A DNA stretch of 64,000 bases from the NCBI GenBank assembly GCA_023388195.1, contig JAEWGR010000082.1, forward strand, positions 1-64,000. The letters are read 5' to 3'. Position 1 is the stretch's first letter; each line of letters opens with the position of its first letter. This DNA comes from Bacillota bacterium (lineage in GTDB: Bacteria > Bacillota > Negativicutes > Sporomusales > Sporomusaceae). Under the pieces are notes generated by a model. It was not told where the DNA came from. It ran no database searches and saw only the letters and a list, made by a program, of their open reading frames with translations. Below are positions 33,504 through 43,095 of this stretch, in pieces. The position numbers were made by a program, and so were the translations under genes.

Positions 33504-33659
33504 TTATATAATTTTTTACTTTTATTTTCCCTTTCAAACTATTTTATTAAGGAAATTTGTCGAATTGAATCACAATGGATATAGTCGGACTACAATAAGA
33601 CAAAATGTAGGTATTATTTAGTCGCACAAATAGCAAACATGGGGGTATTGCTTATCTCC

Positions 33660-34436
33660 CTATTGTTTGATTGAACTGATGGCCATAACATGAGGAACGC
33701 CGTCACTGGCCTGATGAACCTTGGCATTCACCTGATACACCGTTCTGAGCATGTCCGGTGTCAGTACTGCAGCCGGCCGACCGGCAGCGTACACTTCCCC
33801 TGCCGCTAAAACGACAATTTCATCGGCATAACGGGCAGCCATATCCAGTTGATGCAGGGTAATAACCGTTGTCAGCTTTTTGGCAACGGTCAGCTCCTTG
33901 ATTAAGGCCAGCATCTCCAGCTCCCGGTGCAAATCCAGGCTGTTGGTCGGTTCATCGAGGAGCAAAATAGCCGGTTCCCGTACCAGGGCCTGAGCAATAA
34001 AAACCAGTTGCCGCTGACCGCCGCTTAGCTCACCAATATTTCTGGCGGCTAATTTTTCAATCCCCAGTTGCCTGAGAATGTTCAAAACATGGTCGACTTC
34101 GACCTGTCTGACCTTAAGGGTCAGCGAATGCACCCGTCCCAGCAAAACAACCTCAAAGACGCTCAAAGCCGCTTTGCTGCACCCCTCCTGGGAGAGATAA
34201 CTAATCCGATTGCCGATAGTCTGAGGTGCAAGCAGCTTTATATCCTGGCCGTCAATAAGTATTTCTCCCCGGCCCGGCAGGATGCCGCTGATACATTTCA
34301 GCAGGGTGGACTTGCCGGTGGCGTTAGGTCCGATAACCGCTGTCATCAGTCCCGGCCTGAAAGCAATACTGATGTTCTTTAATATTGCCTGCGGCCCATA
34401 AGCAAAGGATAAATTGCGGATTTCCAGCATCACCAA
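33660..34436 (-). CDS. FepC/FhuC-type ABC transporter ATP-binding protein
   Basis: A 258-residue ABC ATPase for importers of the iron-siderophore/cobalamin group. Walker A is GPNATGKSTLLK, signature LSGGQRQLVFIAQAL and Walker B AILLLDEPTNSLDL. The last switch histidine is in TVITLHQLDMAARYADE. It overlaps the permease gene by seven bases. Substrate is not visible from the ATPase. It is the last gene of a block that includes binding protein, permease and two exporter-fold ABC proteins. Confidence 0.9.
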   Translation of the reverse strand: MVMLEIRNLSFAYGPQAILKNISIAFRPGLMTAVIGPNATGKSTLLKCISGILPGRGEILIDGQDIKLLAPQTIGNRISYLSQEGCSKAALSVFEVVLLGRVHSLTLKVRQVEVDHVLNILRQLGIEKLAARNIGELSGGQRQLVFIAQALVREPAILLLDEPTNSLDLHRELEMLALIKELTVAKKLTTVITLHQLDMAARYADEIVVLAAGEVYAAGRPAAVLTPDMLRTVYQVNAKVHQASDGVPHVMAISSIKQ

Positions 34437-35476
34437 TACCCTCTTTTCCGCGTAAGAATCAGGGAAAAGAAGAACGGTACCCCAATCAGTGATGTAACAA
34501 TCCCAATCGGGAAAACTGCCCCCGGAACAATCAGCTTACTGCCGACGGAAGCAACAGACAGCATTAAAGCCCCGCCCAGTGCTGACAGGGGCAAAAAGAA
34601 GCGCTGATCCTCACCTGCCAGCATTCTGGCAATATGCGGGCCAACCAGGCCAATAAAACCGATTGTGCCGACAAAACATACGGCTGAAGCTGTTAATAAG
34701 GAAATAATAATAAAGGTTTTTAACCGCAATCGCTCAACCTTAATCCCCAGGCTTTTGGCCTTTTCATCACCCAGTTTCAGAGCTGTAAGCTTCCAGGCAT
34801 CTTTAGCCAGTACCGGCAGGCAAACCCCCAAGATAGCGGCAACAACACCGACCTTGGCCCAGTTAGCTTTCATTAAACTGCCAAAAAGCCAAAAAACTAT
34901 TGTCTGCAGGGCTTCAGCCGATGCCATATACTGCAGCAAAGCCAGCAAGGCCTGAAAAAGGAACAACAAACCAATTCCTGCCAAGACCATGGTTTCGGCT
35001 GTTATCGCCCGGACCTGGCCGATAAAATAAATCAGCAGGCAGGTTAGCAGCGCAAAAACAAAGGCATTTACCGGGACAAGATACTCTTCCGGTATGGGCA
35101 ATCTGCCGGCGCCGGCGACAATAGCCAGGGCGGCGCCAAAGCCGGCGCCGGCCGATATCCCCAGTGTGTAGGGACTGGCCAGGGGATTATCCAGGATTGT
35201 CTGCATTTCTGCCCCGGCAACGCCCAGTGCGGCCCCGACGACGATCGCCATAAAGGCGGTCGGCAACCGCAAGGTCCAGACAATAATCCCGGTTGTCGGC
35301 TCGGCTGTCCCTGTTCCCAATATTGCCTGAATAACCTCCGGGACCGACAACCAGGCCGGTCCCACCAGCACATCAACAAGCAAACTTACCAGGCAGCCCG
35401 CGGAAAACAGCAGCAGATAAAAGTATTTCCGGGCAATAATGCTATCATATACCGCTTGGTCTTTTACTAATTCCAT
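34430..35476 (-). CDS. FecCD-type ABC transporter permease
   Basis: A 348-residue permease with about ten membrane segments and the FecCD signatures WTLRLPTAFMAIVVGAALGVAGAEMQTILDNPLASPYTLGISAGAGFGAALAI, and GTIGFIGLVGPHIARMLAGED. It starts 15 bases after the binding-protein gene. These permeases work as homodimers for siderophores, haem, cobalamin or other metal complexes. Specificity unknown. Confidence 0.92.
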   Translation of the reverse strand: MELVKDQAVYDSIIARKYFYLLLFSAGCLVSLLVDVLVGPAWLSVPEVIQAILGTGTAEPTTGIIVWTLRLPTAFMAIVVGAALGVAGAEMQTILDNPLASPYTLGISAGAGFGAALAIVAGAGRLPIPEEYLVPVNAFVFALLTCLLIYFIGQVRAITAETMVLAGIGLLFLFQALLALLQYMASAEALQTIVFWLFGSLMKANWAKVGVVAAILGVCLPVLAKDAWKLTALKLGDEKAKSLGIKVERLRLKTFIIISLLTASAVCFVGTIGFIGLVGPHIARMLAGEDQRFFLPLSALGGALMLSVASVGSKLIVPGAVFPIGIVTSLIGVPFFFSLILTRKRGYW

Positions 35477-35491
35477 CCCTATTCTCCTTGC

Positions 35492-36643
35492 TTAATTCTG
35501 CAACTCCAGCATCCAGATGCCTTTTAGCTCAACAGGCAGAAATTGCTTGTGAAACTGCTGAAAACTGGCCATTGGGTCGATATCTTTAAAGTCCTCCGGG
35601 TAAAACCTTTTGGCCAGATACTGAATGACCACCGAGTCATAGACCTCCCGGGAAATGCCGTGGTGGATCGCACTTACCTGCTTATTCTTGACGGCGTTAA
35701 GCTCCGGCCACCCTGGCCGTTTAGTAAATGCAGCCAGCAGCTTTTGTGATTCCGCCGGCTCGGACATAAAGCCAAGCCGCATAGACTCCGGCTTTTTGGG
35801 CCAGTAAGAGCCGGTAATAATAATGATATCCGGATTCGCCTTCAGCAAAAATTCAGGATTGATTTGTCCCCATTTTTCAAATTTGTCTTTGGTTATGTTC
35901 TCGCCGCCGCATTGCTCCACTAAGGCGCCCCACATAAAGTTGCCATAGGTATTGCCATAGGTGGCCGGGCCCTCGGAACCGGCTTCTATATACACTTTGG
36001 GCTTAGGCTTATTGATGGTTTTTAAGCGGGAATAGATTTTTTCAACCTGCTCCCGGTGATAACTGGCCAGTTCCTGTGCCCGCTGCTCTTGTCCAAGCAG
36101 TTTCCCCAGCAGGAGGATACTTTTCGTATGATTTTCAATACTTTCGGTGTGATAATCAATAAATACCGTCGGTATACCGGCAGCCTCCAGCTTCCTGACA
36201 ATGTCCTGGGCCTGCTTCTGCAGCCCTAAAGGCAGAATAAGCACATCCGGTTTCAAGGCAACAACCTTCTCCACACTAAAGCTGTCCTGGTCAATATTGC
36301 CGATATCAGGAATATTGACCAGCTCCGGCATGGCGGCTGAATACTGCTGCCACATGTCAAACCGGAAATTCTGCAAGCCATAATCCCAGCCGGCGATCTT
36401 CTTATAAGCCTCTTTGCCCTCTAGGGCCATCAGGGTAATAAACCCGCCGCCGCTGCCGCTCCACTGGAGCACAACTTTATTGACAGGTGTTTTAAGCTTC
36501 ACTTCCCGCCCGGCCAGGTCGGTAACCGCCAAGGTCTCCCCCTTTGGGGCGATAGCCTGCTGCGAGCAGCCCAGGCTGGAAACAGCCAGAACCAGGATCA
36601 GGGCAACGACACAAAACCGGATTATTTCAGAGTTTTTCTCCAT
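35492..36643 (-). CDS. FepB/BtuF-type substrate-binding lipoprotein
   Basis: A 383-residue protein with a lipoprotein signal (LAVSSLGC, cysteine about residue 26). The binding fold has AVTDLAGREVKLKTPVNKVVLQWSGSGGG, VVALKPDVLILPLG, PTVFIDYHTES, GNTYGNFMWGALVEQCGGENI and NPDIIIITGSYWP. These are class III binding-protein motifs, with a long helix linking two lobes. It should capture a metal chelate outside the inner membrane. No siderophore or cobalamin biosynthesis genes are beside it, so the ligand is unknown. Confidence 0.85.
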   Translation of the reverse strand: MEKNSEIIRFCVVALILVLAVSSLGCSQQAIAPKGETLAVTDLAGREVKLKTPVNKVVLQWSGSGGGFITLMALEGKEAYKKIAGWDYGLQNFRFDMWQQYSAAMPELVNIPDIGNIDQDSFSVEKVVALKPDVLILPLGLQKQAQDIVRKLEAAGIPTVFIDYHTESIENHTKSILLLGKLLGQEQRAQELASYHREQVEKIYSRLKTINKPKPKVYIEAGSEGPATYGNTYGNFMWGALVEQCGGENITKDKFEKWGQINPEFLLKANPDIIIITGSYWPKKPESMRLGFMSEPAESQKLLAAFTKRPGWPELNAVKNKQVSAIHHGISREVYDSVVIQYLAKRFYPEDFKDIDPMASFQQFHKQFLPVELKGIWMLELQN

Positions 36644-36677
36644 TTTAATACACCTTCTTCACTCTACTTACTGCTGC

Positions 36678-38432
36678 TTAACCGGCTGCAACCTGGGAGG
36701 AAACAAAATCACGGTAAAATCCGGGCTGTTTAATAAGAACTGCATGGGAGCCTGTTTGCACCACCTTCCCCTGATCAAGCACTACGAGCTTATCAGCTTC
36801 CCGGAAGGTAGATAAGCGGTGAGCCACAATCAGGGTCGTCCGGCCCTGGCGCAGTTTTTTAATTGATTCCTGCAGCAGCCGTTCATTTTCAGTATCTAGG
36901 CTGGCTAACGCCTCATCCATAATCAGAATCGGGGCATTTGTCAGCAAGGCCCGGGCAATCGCCACCCGTTGCTTCTGGCCGCCGGACATCCGCAGCCCCC
37001 GTTCACCAACATTGGTGTCATAACCGTCAGGCAGCCCGGCGATAAACTGATGGATGTGGGCAGCCCGGGCGGCAGCGTATACGGCCTCCAAAGAAGCATC
37101 AGGCCGACCGAGTTTAATATTTTCCAGTATACTGGTGTTAAACAGGTAAACATCCTGGGGCACAATCGTAATCAGCCCGCGCAGATCGTCTAACGATAAC
37201 TCTCTCAGGTCTATCCCGCCAACGGTAATCTGACCCTGCTGAACATCCCAAAAACGTTGCAGCAGATTAAGGCAGGTTGTTTTGCCGGCGCCTGATTGAC
37301 CGATAAGAGCGACCGATTCGCCGTCAGCCACTGAAAAATTTATCCCCTCCAGAACATAGGGCAGATCGCGGCCATAGGTAAAGGAAACCTGTTCAAACTG
37401 AATGCCGGCGGCCGCAATACCGGTAACACCGCCGTTATTGACAAACTTTACCGTCTCCTTGGCCTCTAACACAGTAAACACCCGGTTGGCCGCTGCCAGA
37501 ATCAACCCGAAATTTCTTCCCATACCAGTAATCTCCAATACGGGGGCGAAAATATTGGCAGCCATAATAACTGTTACCGGCAGCCAGTAAAAAGCCATCT
37601 GCCCCGCTACGATCAGATAGGCGGCTGTGCCAAGTACCGCTATGATCGCCATCGCCGTAAACGTAGTTAGCAGAGCCCCTTCCAGCCCCAGCCGCTTCCC
37701 GTAAACCATCAGACTACGGTCCAGGCCCTCAGACTGACGCCGTAACCGCTGCAAAAAACCGCCGGCAAAATTATAAGCAACAATCTCCCGCAGCCCCTGT
37801 ACACCATCCACCGTCTCAGCTGTAATCCCGGACATTTTGGCCCGGACCTCCTGTCCCTGCCTGTCGGCCTTTTTCCGCAGCCACAGCGGCACACTGAACA
37901 ATAAAAGCATCCAGGGGATAACCACCAGCGGCAGCAGCCAGTGAATCCAGCCCATCGCCGCCAGGGTTACGGCGGCTGCCACTACCGCCACCAAAAAAGT
38001 CCCGGCCGTATGGGCAAAAAACCATTCCAGCACCTCCGTATCCGACATCAGCGTCGAAGCAAGGTCGCCGGAACGCATATTCAGCAAATAAGCGGGGGTT
38101 ACCTTTTCCACGGCCCGGTATAGCTGGCCGCGAAAATCTTTTAAAATTTTAAAGGCAACATCATGGGCTACCCACATATCGGCAAAGTGCAGGACGACCC
38201 GCAGCGTGACCACAACCGCCAACGGGGGCAGCAGCCTTATAATTTCTTCTGCACCCCGGCCGGCGGCGGCCAGACCTACCATATAAGCAGCCAGGGACGA
38301 ACCGGCAATCGCCAGCAAATGATGGGCTATCCCGCACAGCACAGTGACCGCCAGGCCAAGGCGATAGGGGCGCAAATACGGCAGCAGCCTGACGCAGCCT
38401 GCGAGATTTAATTTATTCAGTATTCCGGACAA
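36678..38432 (-). CDS. ABC exporter-fold ATPase/permease (second of a pair)
   Basis: From TTG at 38432 (GGAGG eight bases upstream) the protein has 584 residues: six membrane segments (1-310) and an ATPase domain (345-584). Walker A is GQSGAGKTTCLN, signature MSGGQKQRVAIARAL and Walker B ILIMDEALASLDT. An ATG at 38453 overlaps the preceding gene and has no separate site. Together with the next upstream gene it makes a heterodimer of the YbtPQ/IrtAB or CydCD kind. In YbtPQ and IrtAB such exporter-fold proteins import metal-siderophores, which suits the FecBCD-like neighbours; direction here is not provable. Confidence 0.82.
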   Translation of the reverse strand: MSGILNKLNLAGCVRLLPYLRPYRLGLAVTVLCGIAHHLLAIAGSSLAAYMVGLAAAGRGAEEIIRLLPPLAVVVTLRVVLHFADMWVAHDVAFKILKDFRGQLYRAVEKVTPAYLLNMRSGDLASTLMSDTEVLEWFFAHTAGTFLVAVVAAAVTLAAMGWIHWLLPLVVIPWMLLLFSVPLWLRKKADRQGQEVRAKMSGITAETVDGVQGLREIVAYNFAGGFLQRLRRQSEGLDRSLMVYGKRLGLEGALLTTFTAMAIIAVLGTAAYLIVAGQMAFYWLPVTVIMAANIFAPVLEITGMGRNFGLILAAANRVFTVLEAKETVKFVNNGGVTGIAAAGIQFEQVSFTYGRDLPYVLEGINFSVADGESVALIGQSGAGKTTCLNLLQRFWDVQQGQITVGGIDLRELSLDDLRGLITIVPQDVYLFNTSILENIKLGRPDASLEAVYAAARAAHIHQFIAGLPDGYDTNVGERGLRMSGGQKQRVAIARALLTNAPILIMDEALASLDTENERLLQESIKKLRQGRTTLIVAHRLSTFREADKLVVLDQGKVVQTGSHAVLIKQPGFYRDFVSSQVAAG

Positions 38433-38445
38433 GGTAAATCCTCCT

Positions 38446-40170
38446 TTAGGCATGCTGGGCTCTGACCAACTGCGCATAAATTTCGCCGGCAGACAGTAAT
38501 TGCTGATGAGTGCCTGTTTCTTTAACCTCACAGTCATCAAGCACCACAATCCGGTCTGCCCCCTGGATCGTCGACAGCCGGTGGGCAATAATCAGTGTGG
38601 TTCTCAGTCTGGTCAGGCCTTCCAGGGCTTGCTGAATCAGTTCTTCACTCACACCGTCCACATTCGATGTCGCTTCATCCAGCACCAGAACCGGCGCGTC
38701 TTTCAGTATCGCCCGGGCCAGTGACAGACGCTGCTTCTGGCCGCCGGAAAGCCGTATTCCCCGCTCACCGATATGGGTCTGATACCCTGCCGGCAGTTCG
38801 GTAATGAAACCGTGTGCCTGCGCCAGTTCGGCGGCCCGGACAAGTTCCGCGTCTGTTGCCTCCGGCTTGGCAATCCGCAGATTGTCAGCCACTGTCCCGT
38901 AGAACAGATAGGTATCCTGAAAAACGACCGCAATCTGCCGGCGCAGGTCTGCCGGCGAATAGTCCCTGACATCCCGGCCATCCAGTAAAACACGGCCCTG
39001 CTGGGGGTCGTAAAAACGCAGCAGCAGATTAACCAGCGTCGATTTCCCGGAGCCGGATTTCCCAACCACAGCCACAGTCTCGCCCGGATTGATCCGGAAA
39101 GAGACATCTTTCAGGGCCGGCCGTTTACCGGGTTCATAGGCAAATGAAATGTTTTCAAATGCTACCGCCGGCTGGGCTGATACTGCCTCATCGACCGCTG
39201 CCGGCGGATGGGTTACAGTTACGGCTGAGTCCAGCACGGCAAAAATCTCCCGGCCCGCAGCCAGCCCCAGAAAGCTGCGATGCCAGAACATAACCAGGTC
39301 GTTAAGCGGCCGGAAACACTCAATCGCTAAAAACAGAATGATAAACAAATCCGCCAATGGCAAGATACCGTCAGCCACCCGCCAGGCACCCACACCGGCA
39401 GCCAGGGTTGTGCCGGCGGTCCCGGCCCATTTTACCATGGCACTGTCAAACAAGGCCGTGCCCAGGCCTTTCATGGAGTGATGGTAATGACGCCAGCCTT
39501 CCTCGTCCAGTTCCAGGCCTTTGCGCTGGCTGGCATTAAACACCTTGAGGGTGGGCAATCCCTGCATAGCGTCAATATACTGGGCATTAAGCCTGGCATA
39601 AGAACGCCAGTAAGCCAACAGGATTTTCCCGACCAGCGGACTCATCAGCATGGGAAAAAAAGCAGCAATGAATACCCCGCTTACAGCCACCGCCCCTACC
39701 AGCCAGTCCAAATGCCAGATGTATACGGCAATGAGCCCCGAACCAAACAAAGCAATCAGCAGCTGCGGTATATAGGAGGTCAGAAACGGTTCCAGCGACT
39801 CTACGCCTTCTGTCAGCACCGCCTGCAGGCCGCCGCTCCGGTACCGTTCCTGATAAGCGGGCCCCAGCTGCAGAATATGCTCAAACAAACGCTCTCTCAG
39901 CCTGCTCTTGACAAGAAAAGCAATTTTTTTGGCGTAAATCTCGTCAAGCCAGTGCAAGATGCCGCGCAAAGCCACCATGACGCCAATGAATAACAGGATG
40001 GCCCCCAGCCCCTGCAGGCTGTTGTTGAGAAAAACACTATTAAGACCTTTGGCTACAGCAAATGCCTGGGCTACATACAAAGCCGTAATACTAATCCCCA
40101 AAAGGGTTTTGCCGGCAACATGCCGGTAAACCCCCTGCAACAGAGTAAACATCCGTAAAAAGAACAACAT
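38446..40170 (-). CDS. ABC exporter-fold ATPase/permease (first of a pair)
   Basis: A 574-residue half-transporter with six membrane segments (about 15-310) and an ATPase domain (about 335-570). Walker A is GKSGSGKSTLVNLLLRFYDP, signature LSGGQKQRLSLARAI and Walker B VLVLDEATSNVDG. It precedes the partner gene by 13 bases. It is separated from the Gate-domain gene upstream by a leader that contains a long terminator and a multi-stem structure, so it may be a regulated subunit of the cluster. Substrate unknown. Confidence 0.83.
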   Translation of the reverse strand: MLFFLRMFTLLQGVYRHVAGKTLLGISITALYVAQAFAVAKGLNSVFLNNSLQGLGAILLFIGVMVALRGILHWLDEIYAKKIAFLVKSRLRERLFEHILQLGPAYQERYRSGGLQAVLTEGVESLEPFLTSYIPQLLIALFGSGLIAVYIWHLDWLVGAVAVSGVFIAAFFPMLMSPLVGKILLAYWRSYARLNAQYIDAMQGLPTLKVFNASQRKGLELDEEGWRHYHHSMKGLGTALFDSAMVKWAGTAGTTLAAGVGAWRVADGILPLADLFIILFLAIECFRPLNDLVMFWHRSFLGLAAGREIFAVLDSAVTVTHPPAAVDEAVSAQPAVAFENISFAYEPGKRPALKDVSFRINPGETVAVVGKSGSGKSTLVNLLLRFYDPQQGRVLLDGRDVRDYSPADLRRQIAVVFQDTYLFYGTVADNLRIAKPEATDAELVRAAELAQAHGFITELPAGYQTHIGERGIRLSGGQKQRLSLARAILKDAPVLVLDEATSNVDGVSEELIQQALEGLTRLRTTLIIAHRLSTIQGADRIVVLDDCEVKETGTHQQLLSAGEIYAQLVRAQHA

Positions 40171-40203
40171 CCGGTTTCACACCCTAACTTAATTATTCAA
40201 AGA

Positions 40204-40404
40204 CAGAAAAAAACCATGAAAAATAATGTCTGCTCTCCAGACAATACCTTCATGGTTTCTATCAGCATCCAACTGCTGACAATCACAATATTCATAGCCC
40301 AGCGGCACCGGTCTCAGACCCTGAGGCCAGGGGAACCGGGAATGCTACAACACTCCGCCGACTGCTTTCCGACAGTCTCTGCTCTCTTGCCCGCGGTGCC
40401 GCTG
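40204..40404 (-). ncRNA. Structured 5' leader with terminator, unclassified
   Basis: On the minus strand CAGCGGCACCG (40394-40404) pairs with CGGTGCCGCTG (40300-40310), an 11-base closing stem. Three internal hairpins follow: GACTG/CAGTC, GGAGTG/CATTCC and CCCTG/CAGGG. Then comes the terminator AAACCATGAA/TTCATGGTTT (40211-40258) with seven T. This is the layout of a riboswitch. I could not match it to cobalamin, NiCo, FMN, THI, SAM or T-box consensus. It lies between the Gate-domain gene and the exporter-fold genes. Confidence 0.6.
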
Positions 40405-40430
40405 CTATAGTTATTGCCGTAATAAAACTA

Positions 40431-41390
40431 CTACATAATACGCATATACAGTGCCATACCCGCCCCGGCGGCCACAATCAGCAAATAAAGGCCCGTGCCC
40501 ACGGCCGTGACAGTCATACCTCGCCTGGCACCAAATACAGAAAGATTGGCAGGCAATACCCGGGACAGACCATCGTAAATATTATGAAAAAACGATGCCA
40601 GCAACAGGACAAAGATAACTTCCTGTGGCGCCAGGGCCCCGCTTTGCAGCAGCGTGCCTGCAACGCCGATAGCCGCAATCAGAGTCGGGATACCGGCGAT
40701 AATGACCAGCACCCCGGCCGCCGTAAGGTTAAACCAGCGTAAAAAGGAATCCAGGCCGGCAATGGCCTCCCGGGTGAATTCGGTGTGAATAATAAAGGTA
40801 AAAGCCAGCGTAACCGGCATAAATACCACTGCAATATCCCAAAACTGCTGCCAGGCTTTTTTGCCGGCCGCAACCAGATCCGTCTGATCTGCCTGCGGCT
40901 GGTTATCGGCCGGCAGCCCCGGTGCTGGGTGTGCCGGACTGGCCTTATACATTACCCGGTTCCACACAAAACCAATAACGGTAACCAGTGTGCTCATCCC
41001 GATATTGATTGCAATAAACGACAGTCCCAGGTCCCAGCCCAGGCCGGCTACTAACGGCGGGGTGAAATAGAAAATTGTAAAATAGATGCCTGTAGGCAGT
41101 GAGCCCATTAAATACACTGCCATCAGCGTCATTTTACTGATCGCACCGCTCCGGCCAAAATCGGCCAGCATTGCATTGGCCGCATACCTGTTTAAGAGAC
41201 ACAGGATAAAAAACGGTCCCAGAGCCTCGGGCAACCTGCCCAGGGATGTCATGGGCCGTAAAAACTTACTGAAAAAGGCGAAGAACTTGCCTGTTCGCAG
41301 CAGAATGCCGCAATAACAGCCTAAAAACATGGCCGGCAGTGCTATTTTCCACATCGCCCAGACGTCTCCCAAAACTACGGCTATATTCAT
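40431..41390 (-). CDS. Gate (nucleoside recognition) domain membrane protein
   Basis: A 319-residue protein with about eight membrane segments. LLRTGKFFAFFSKFLRPMTSLGRLPEALGPFFILCLLN and the later IAGIPTLIAAIGVAGTLLQSG resemble the Gate/nucleoside-recognition domain found in transporters, often of nucleosides or of metals and sporulation-linked factors. It sits between transporter and methyltransferase genes, so it is probably another membrane component for the same compound. Substrate and direction are unknown. Confidence 0.78.
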   Translation of the reverse strand: MNIAVVLGDVWAMWKIALPAMFLGCYCGILLRTGKFFAFFSKFLRPMTSLGRLPEALGPFFILCLLNRYAANAMLADFGRSGAISKMTLMAVYLMGSLPTGIYFTIFYFTPPLVAGLGWDLGLSFIAINIGMSTLVTVIGFVWNRVMYKASPAHPAPGLPADNQPQADQTDLVAAGKKAWQQFWDIAVVFMPVTLAFTFIIHTEFTREAIAGLDSFLRWFNLTAAGVLVIIAGIPTLIAAIGVAGTLLQSGALAPQEVIFVLLLASFFHNIYDGLSRVLPANLSVFGARRGMTVTAVGTGLYLLIVAAGAGMALYMRIM

Positions 41391-41399
41391 AAAGGTGCC

Positions 41400-42089
41400 C
41401 TATTTCCCTGCCAGCGTAAACCGGAATATGTACGCCTGCTCATAAGTAGCCTTCAGCCTGTCGGCTATACTCAAAAAGCCTTCCTCATCATGGGAAATAT
41501 CAACAAATCCCTGCGGACGACGCCGCTGGATCTCCACGCCGAAGCCTTCGGCGGCAAAGGTTCCGGCGATAAAATCGAGCGTATGGGCATTAGACTCTAC
41601 CAGGCTGTTGGCATTAATCCATTTGGTAAAATGATCAAGGCTGGGATTGCCGTTTAAGTCGGTGTAGGTGGCATAATACACGCCGCCGGGCTTCAGCATC
41701 TGCCTGACCTTACAGGCGTGGGTTTTCAGGTCTTTAATCAAATATATGACTGCCTGGCTGATAGCCAGATCAAATCTGTCAGCGAATTGTTCGGGCGCAG
41801 TTGTGGCCACATAGGTCAGCGGCAGATCCCCTTTGCGGGCATTGGCAATCTGTATCGACTCCTGGGCCAGATCAATACCTAACCCTTCCTTAAAGGGCTT
41901 CGCTTGATACAGGTGCCGTAAAAACCCGCCCTGGTTGCAGCCGAAATCAAGTACAGCCATTTGGGAAAGATCCTGCTCTTTTATAAGCTGAATAACCTCC
42001 TGCCAGCCCCGCTGATGCTGTTCTTCCATTTGCTGTTCCCCTTCGGCCCGGTTTTGCCACCATACGTCATATAACTTGTCTTCCTGCAT
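41400..42089 (-). CDS. Class I SAM-dependent methyltransferase
   Basis: A 229-residue protein with Rossmann motif I MAVLDFGCNQGGFLRHLY (about residue 45), GLGIDLAQESI and LAISQAVIYLIKDL. It starts before MQEDKLYDVWWQNRAEGE. Of a small-molecule methyltransferase type. It lies ten bases ahead of the Gate-domain gene and after the other methyltransferase gene. Possible roles are methylation of a metal-binding small molecule or of an inhibitor; unknown. Confidence 0.82.
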   Translation of the reverse strand: MQEDKLYDVWWQNRAEGEQQMEEQHQRGWQEVIQLIKEQDLSQMAVLDFGCNQGGFLRHLYQAKPFKEGLGIDLAQESIQIANARKGDLPLTYVATTAPEQFADRFDLAISQAVIYLIKDLKTHACKVRQMLKPGGVYYATYTDLNGNPSLDHFTKWINANSLVESNAHTLDFIAGTFAAEGFGVEIQRRRPQGFVDISHDEEGFLSIADRLKATYEQAYIFRFTLAGK

Positions 42090-42265
42090 TGTGTTTCTCC
42101 TTCCATATTATATATCTTCCATTATACTTTACTGAAACTGCAGGCTGCCTGTCAATGCATGAGCCCCGTGGGAGCCATGCGGCATTTTGCAATGTTTTTT
42201 TATAAGCATCAAGTACAAAAAAGGTATCAAGCTGTTTAGTCCATGTACAGAAAGCTGCAAATAGT

Positions 42266-43012
42266 TTACTTGGCAGCGCAAATAGCAAACATCGGCGTTG
42301 CCGTATACAAGAGCTGCTCCAATTCATCATGGACCAGGCGGCTGATATTCTCATCAATCTCTACCTGTGTAAACCCGCACTGGCGAAAAGCCTGCTCATC
42401 CCACTGCGGCCGCCGTTCGTAAGTCAACGGCAGCTTTCTGGCGATGGCCGCATTTTCTTCCTGTTGGGCCGGTGAGGTATTGGGCTGATGCCCTTTGGCG
42501 ATGGCCAACTGCAGATACCGCTCATGTTCAAGCGCCAGGGCCGGGTCACTCAAGTGCAAATGCCAGTTGGCATCAAAAACCAGTACCTTGCCTGATGGTT
42601 TCAGCAGCCGGTGCCATTCCCGGTAAGCGGCTAACGGATCAGGCAGCAGCCAGGTAACATTTCTCGACACAATCAGGTCCAGGCTCTCATCAGGCAGGGC
42701 AACCGCATGGGCATCAGCCTTCATAAAGGTAATGGATTTGCCGTCAGCCTGGGCATTCTGCCGGGCTTGCTTCAGCATCTCATCACATTTATCAATCGCG
42801 GTGACCGAATAATTGAGTCCAGCGAGCAAAACCGCAAAAAAACCCGGCCCGGTTCCCACATCCAGTACCTGCAGATTCTCTTTATTGCCGGCATACTTTT
42901 GCAATAAAGCTTCCCAGGCTTGTTTTTTTCTGCAGGCCATTTCTTTCTGCACATGGGCATTGTAACTGTCGGCACGGCCATCCCAGTAAGTTTCAATCCG
43001 TTGTTCAAGCAT
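42266..43012 (-). CDS. Class I SAM-dependent methyltransferase
   Basis: A 248-residue protein with motif I VLDVGTGPGFFAVLLA (about residue 50), VTAIDKCDEMLKQA and later VSRNVTWLLPDP and GKVLVFDANWH. It resembles UbiE/Cfa-type methyltransferases. It is the first gene of the 33.7-43.0 kb cluster and is separated from the next methyltransferase by 176 bases that hold no gene, only a weak hairpin at 42157-42180. Upstream is a leader with a strong terminator and the promoter at 43228-43256. Substrate unknown. Confidence 0.83.
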   Translation of the reverse strand: MLEQRIETYWDGRADSYNAHVQKEMACRKKQAWEALLQKYAGNKENLQVLDVGTGPGFFAVLLAGLNYSVTAIDKCDEMLKQARQNAQADGKSITFMKADAHAVALPDESLDLIVSRNVTWLLPDPLAAYREWHRLLKPSGKVLVFDANWHLHLSDPALALEHERYLQLAIAKGHQPNTSPAQQEENAAIARKLPLTYERRPQWDEQAFRQCGFTQVEIDENISRLVHDELEQLLYTATPMFAICAAK

Positions 43013-43095
43013 CTTGTTCTCTCCCCTATTTATAATTAATCTGTAATAACCATTTGCAAGACCGGGGCGTTTAGAAAAAAAGGAACCTTTGTCAG

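Noticed and set aside
40198..40296. Open frame of about 32 codons through the terminator of the 40.2 kb leader.
   Set aside because: No ribosome binding site and a composition dictated by the hairpin; judged non-coding.
40300..40404. Cobalamin riboswitch on either strand (GGGAATGC..., CCGGTCTC...).
   Set aside because: The invariant CCGCNACTG and GCCACTG motifs and the B12 box are missing, and the plus orientation would face no gene.
40390..40410. GGCACCGCGG on the minus strand resembles the T-box antiterminator motif (GGNACCGCG).
   Set aside because: The preceding base should be T (UGGN) and is C here, there is no specifier stem, and the segment is part of an 11-bp closing helix, so coincidence is more likely.
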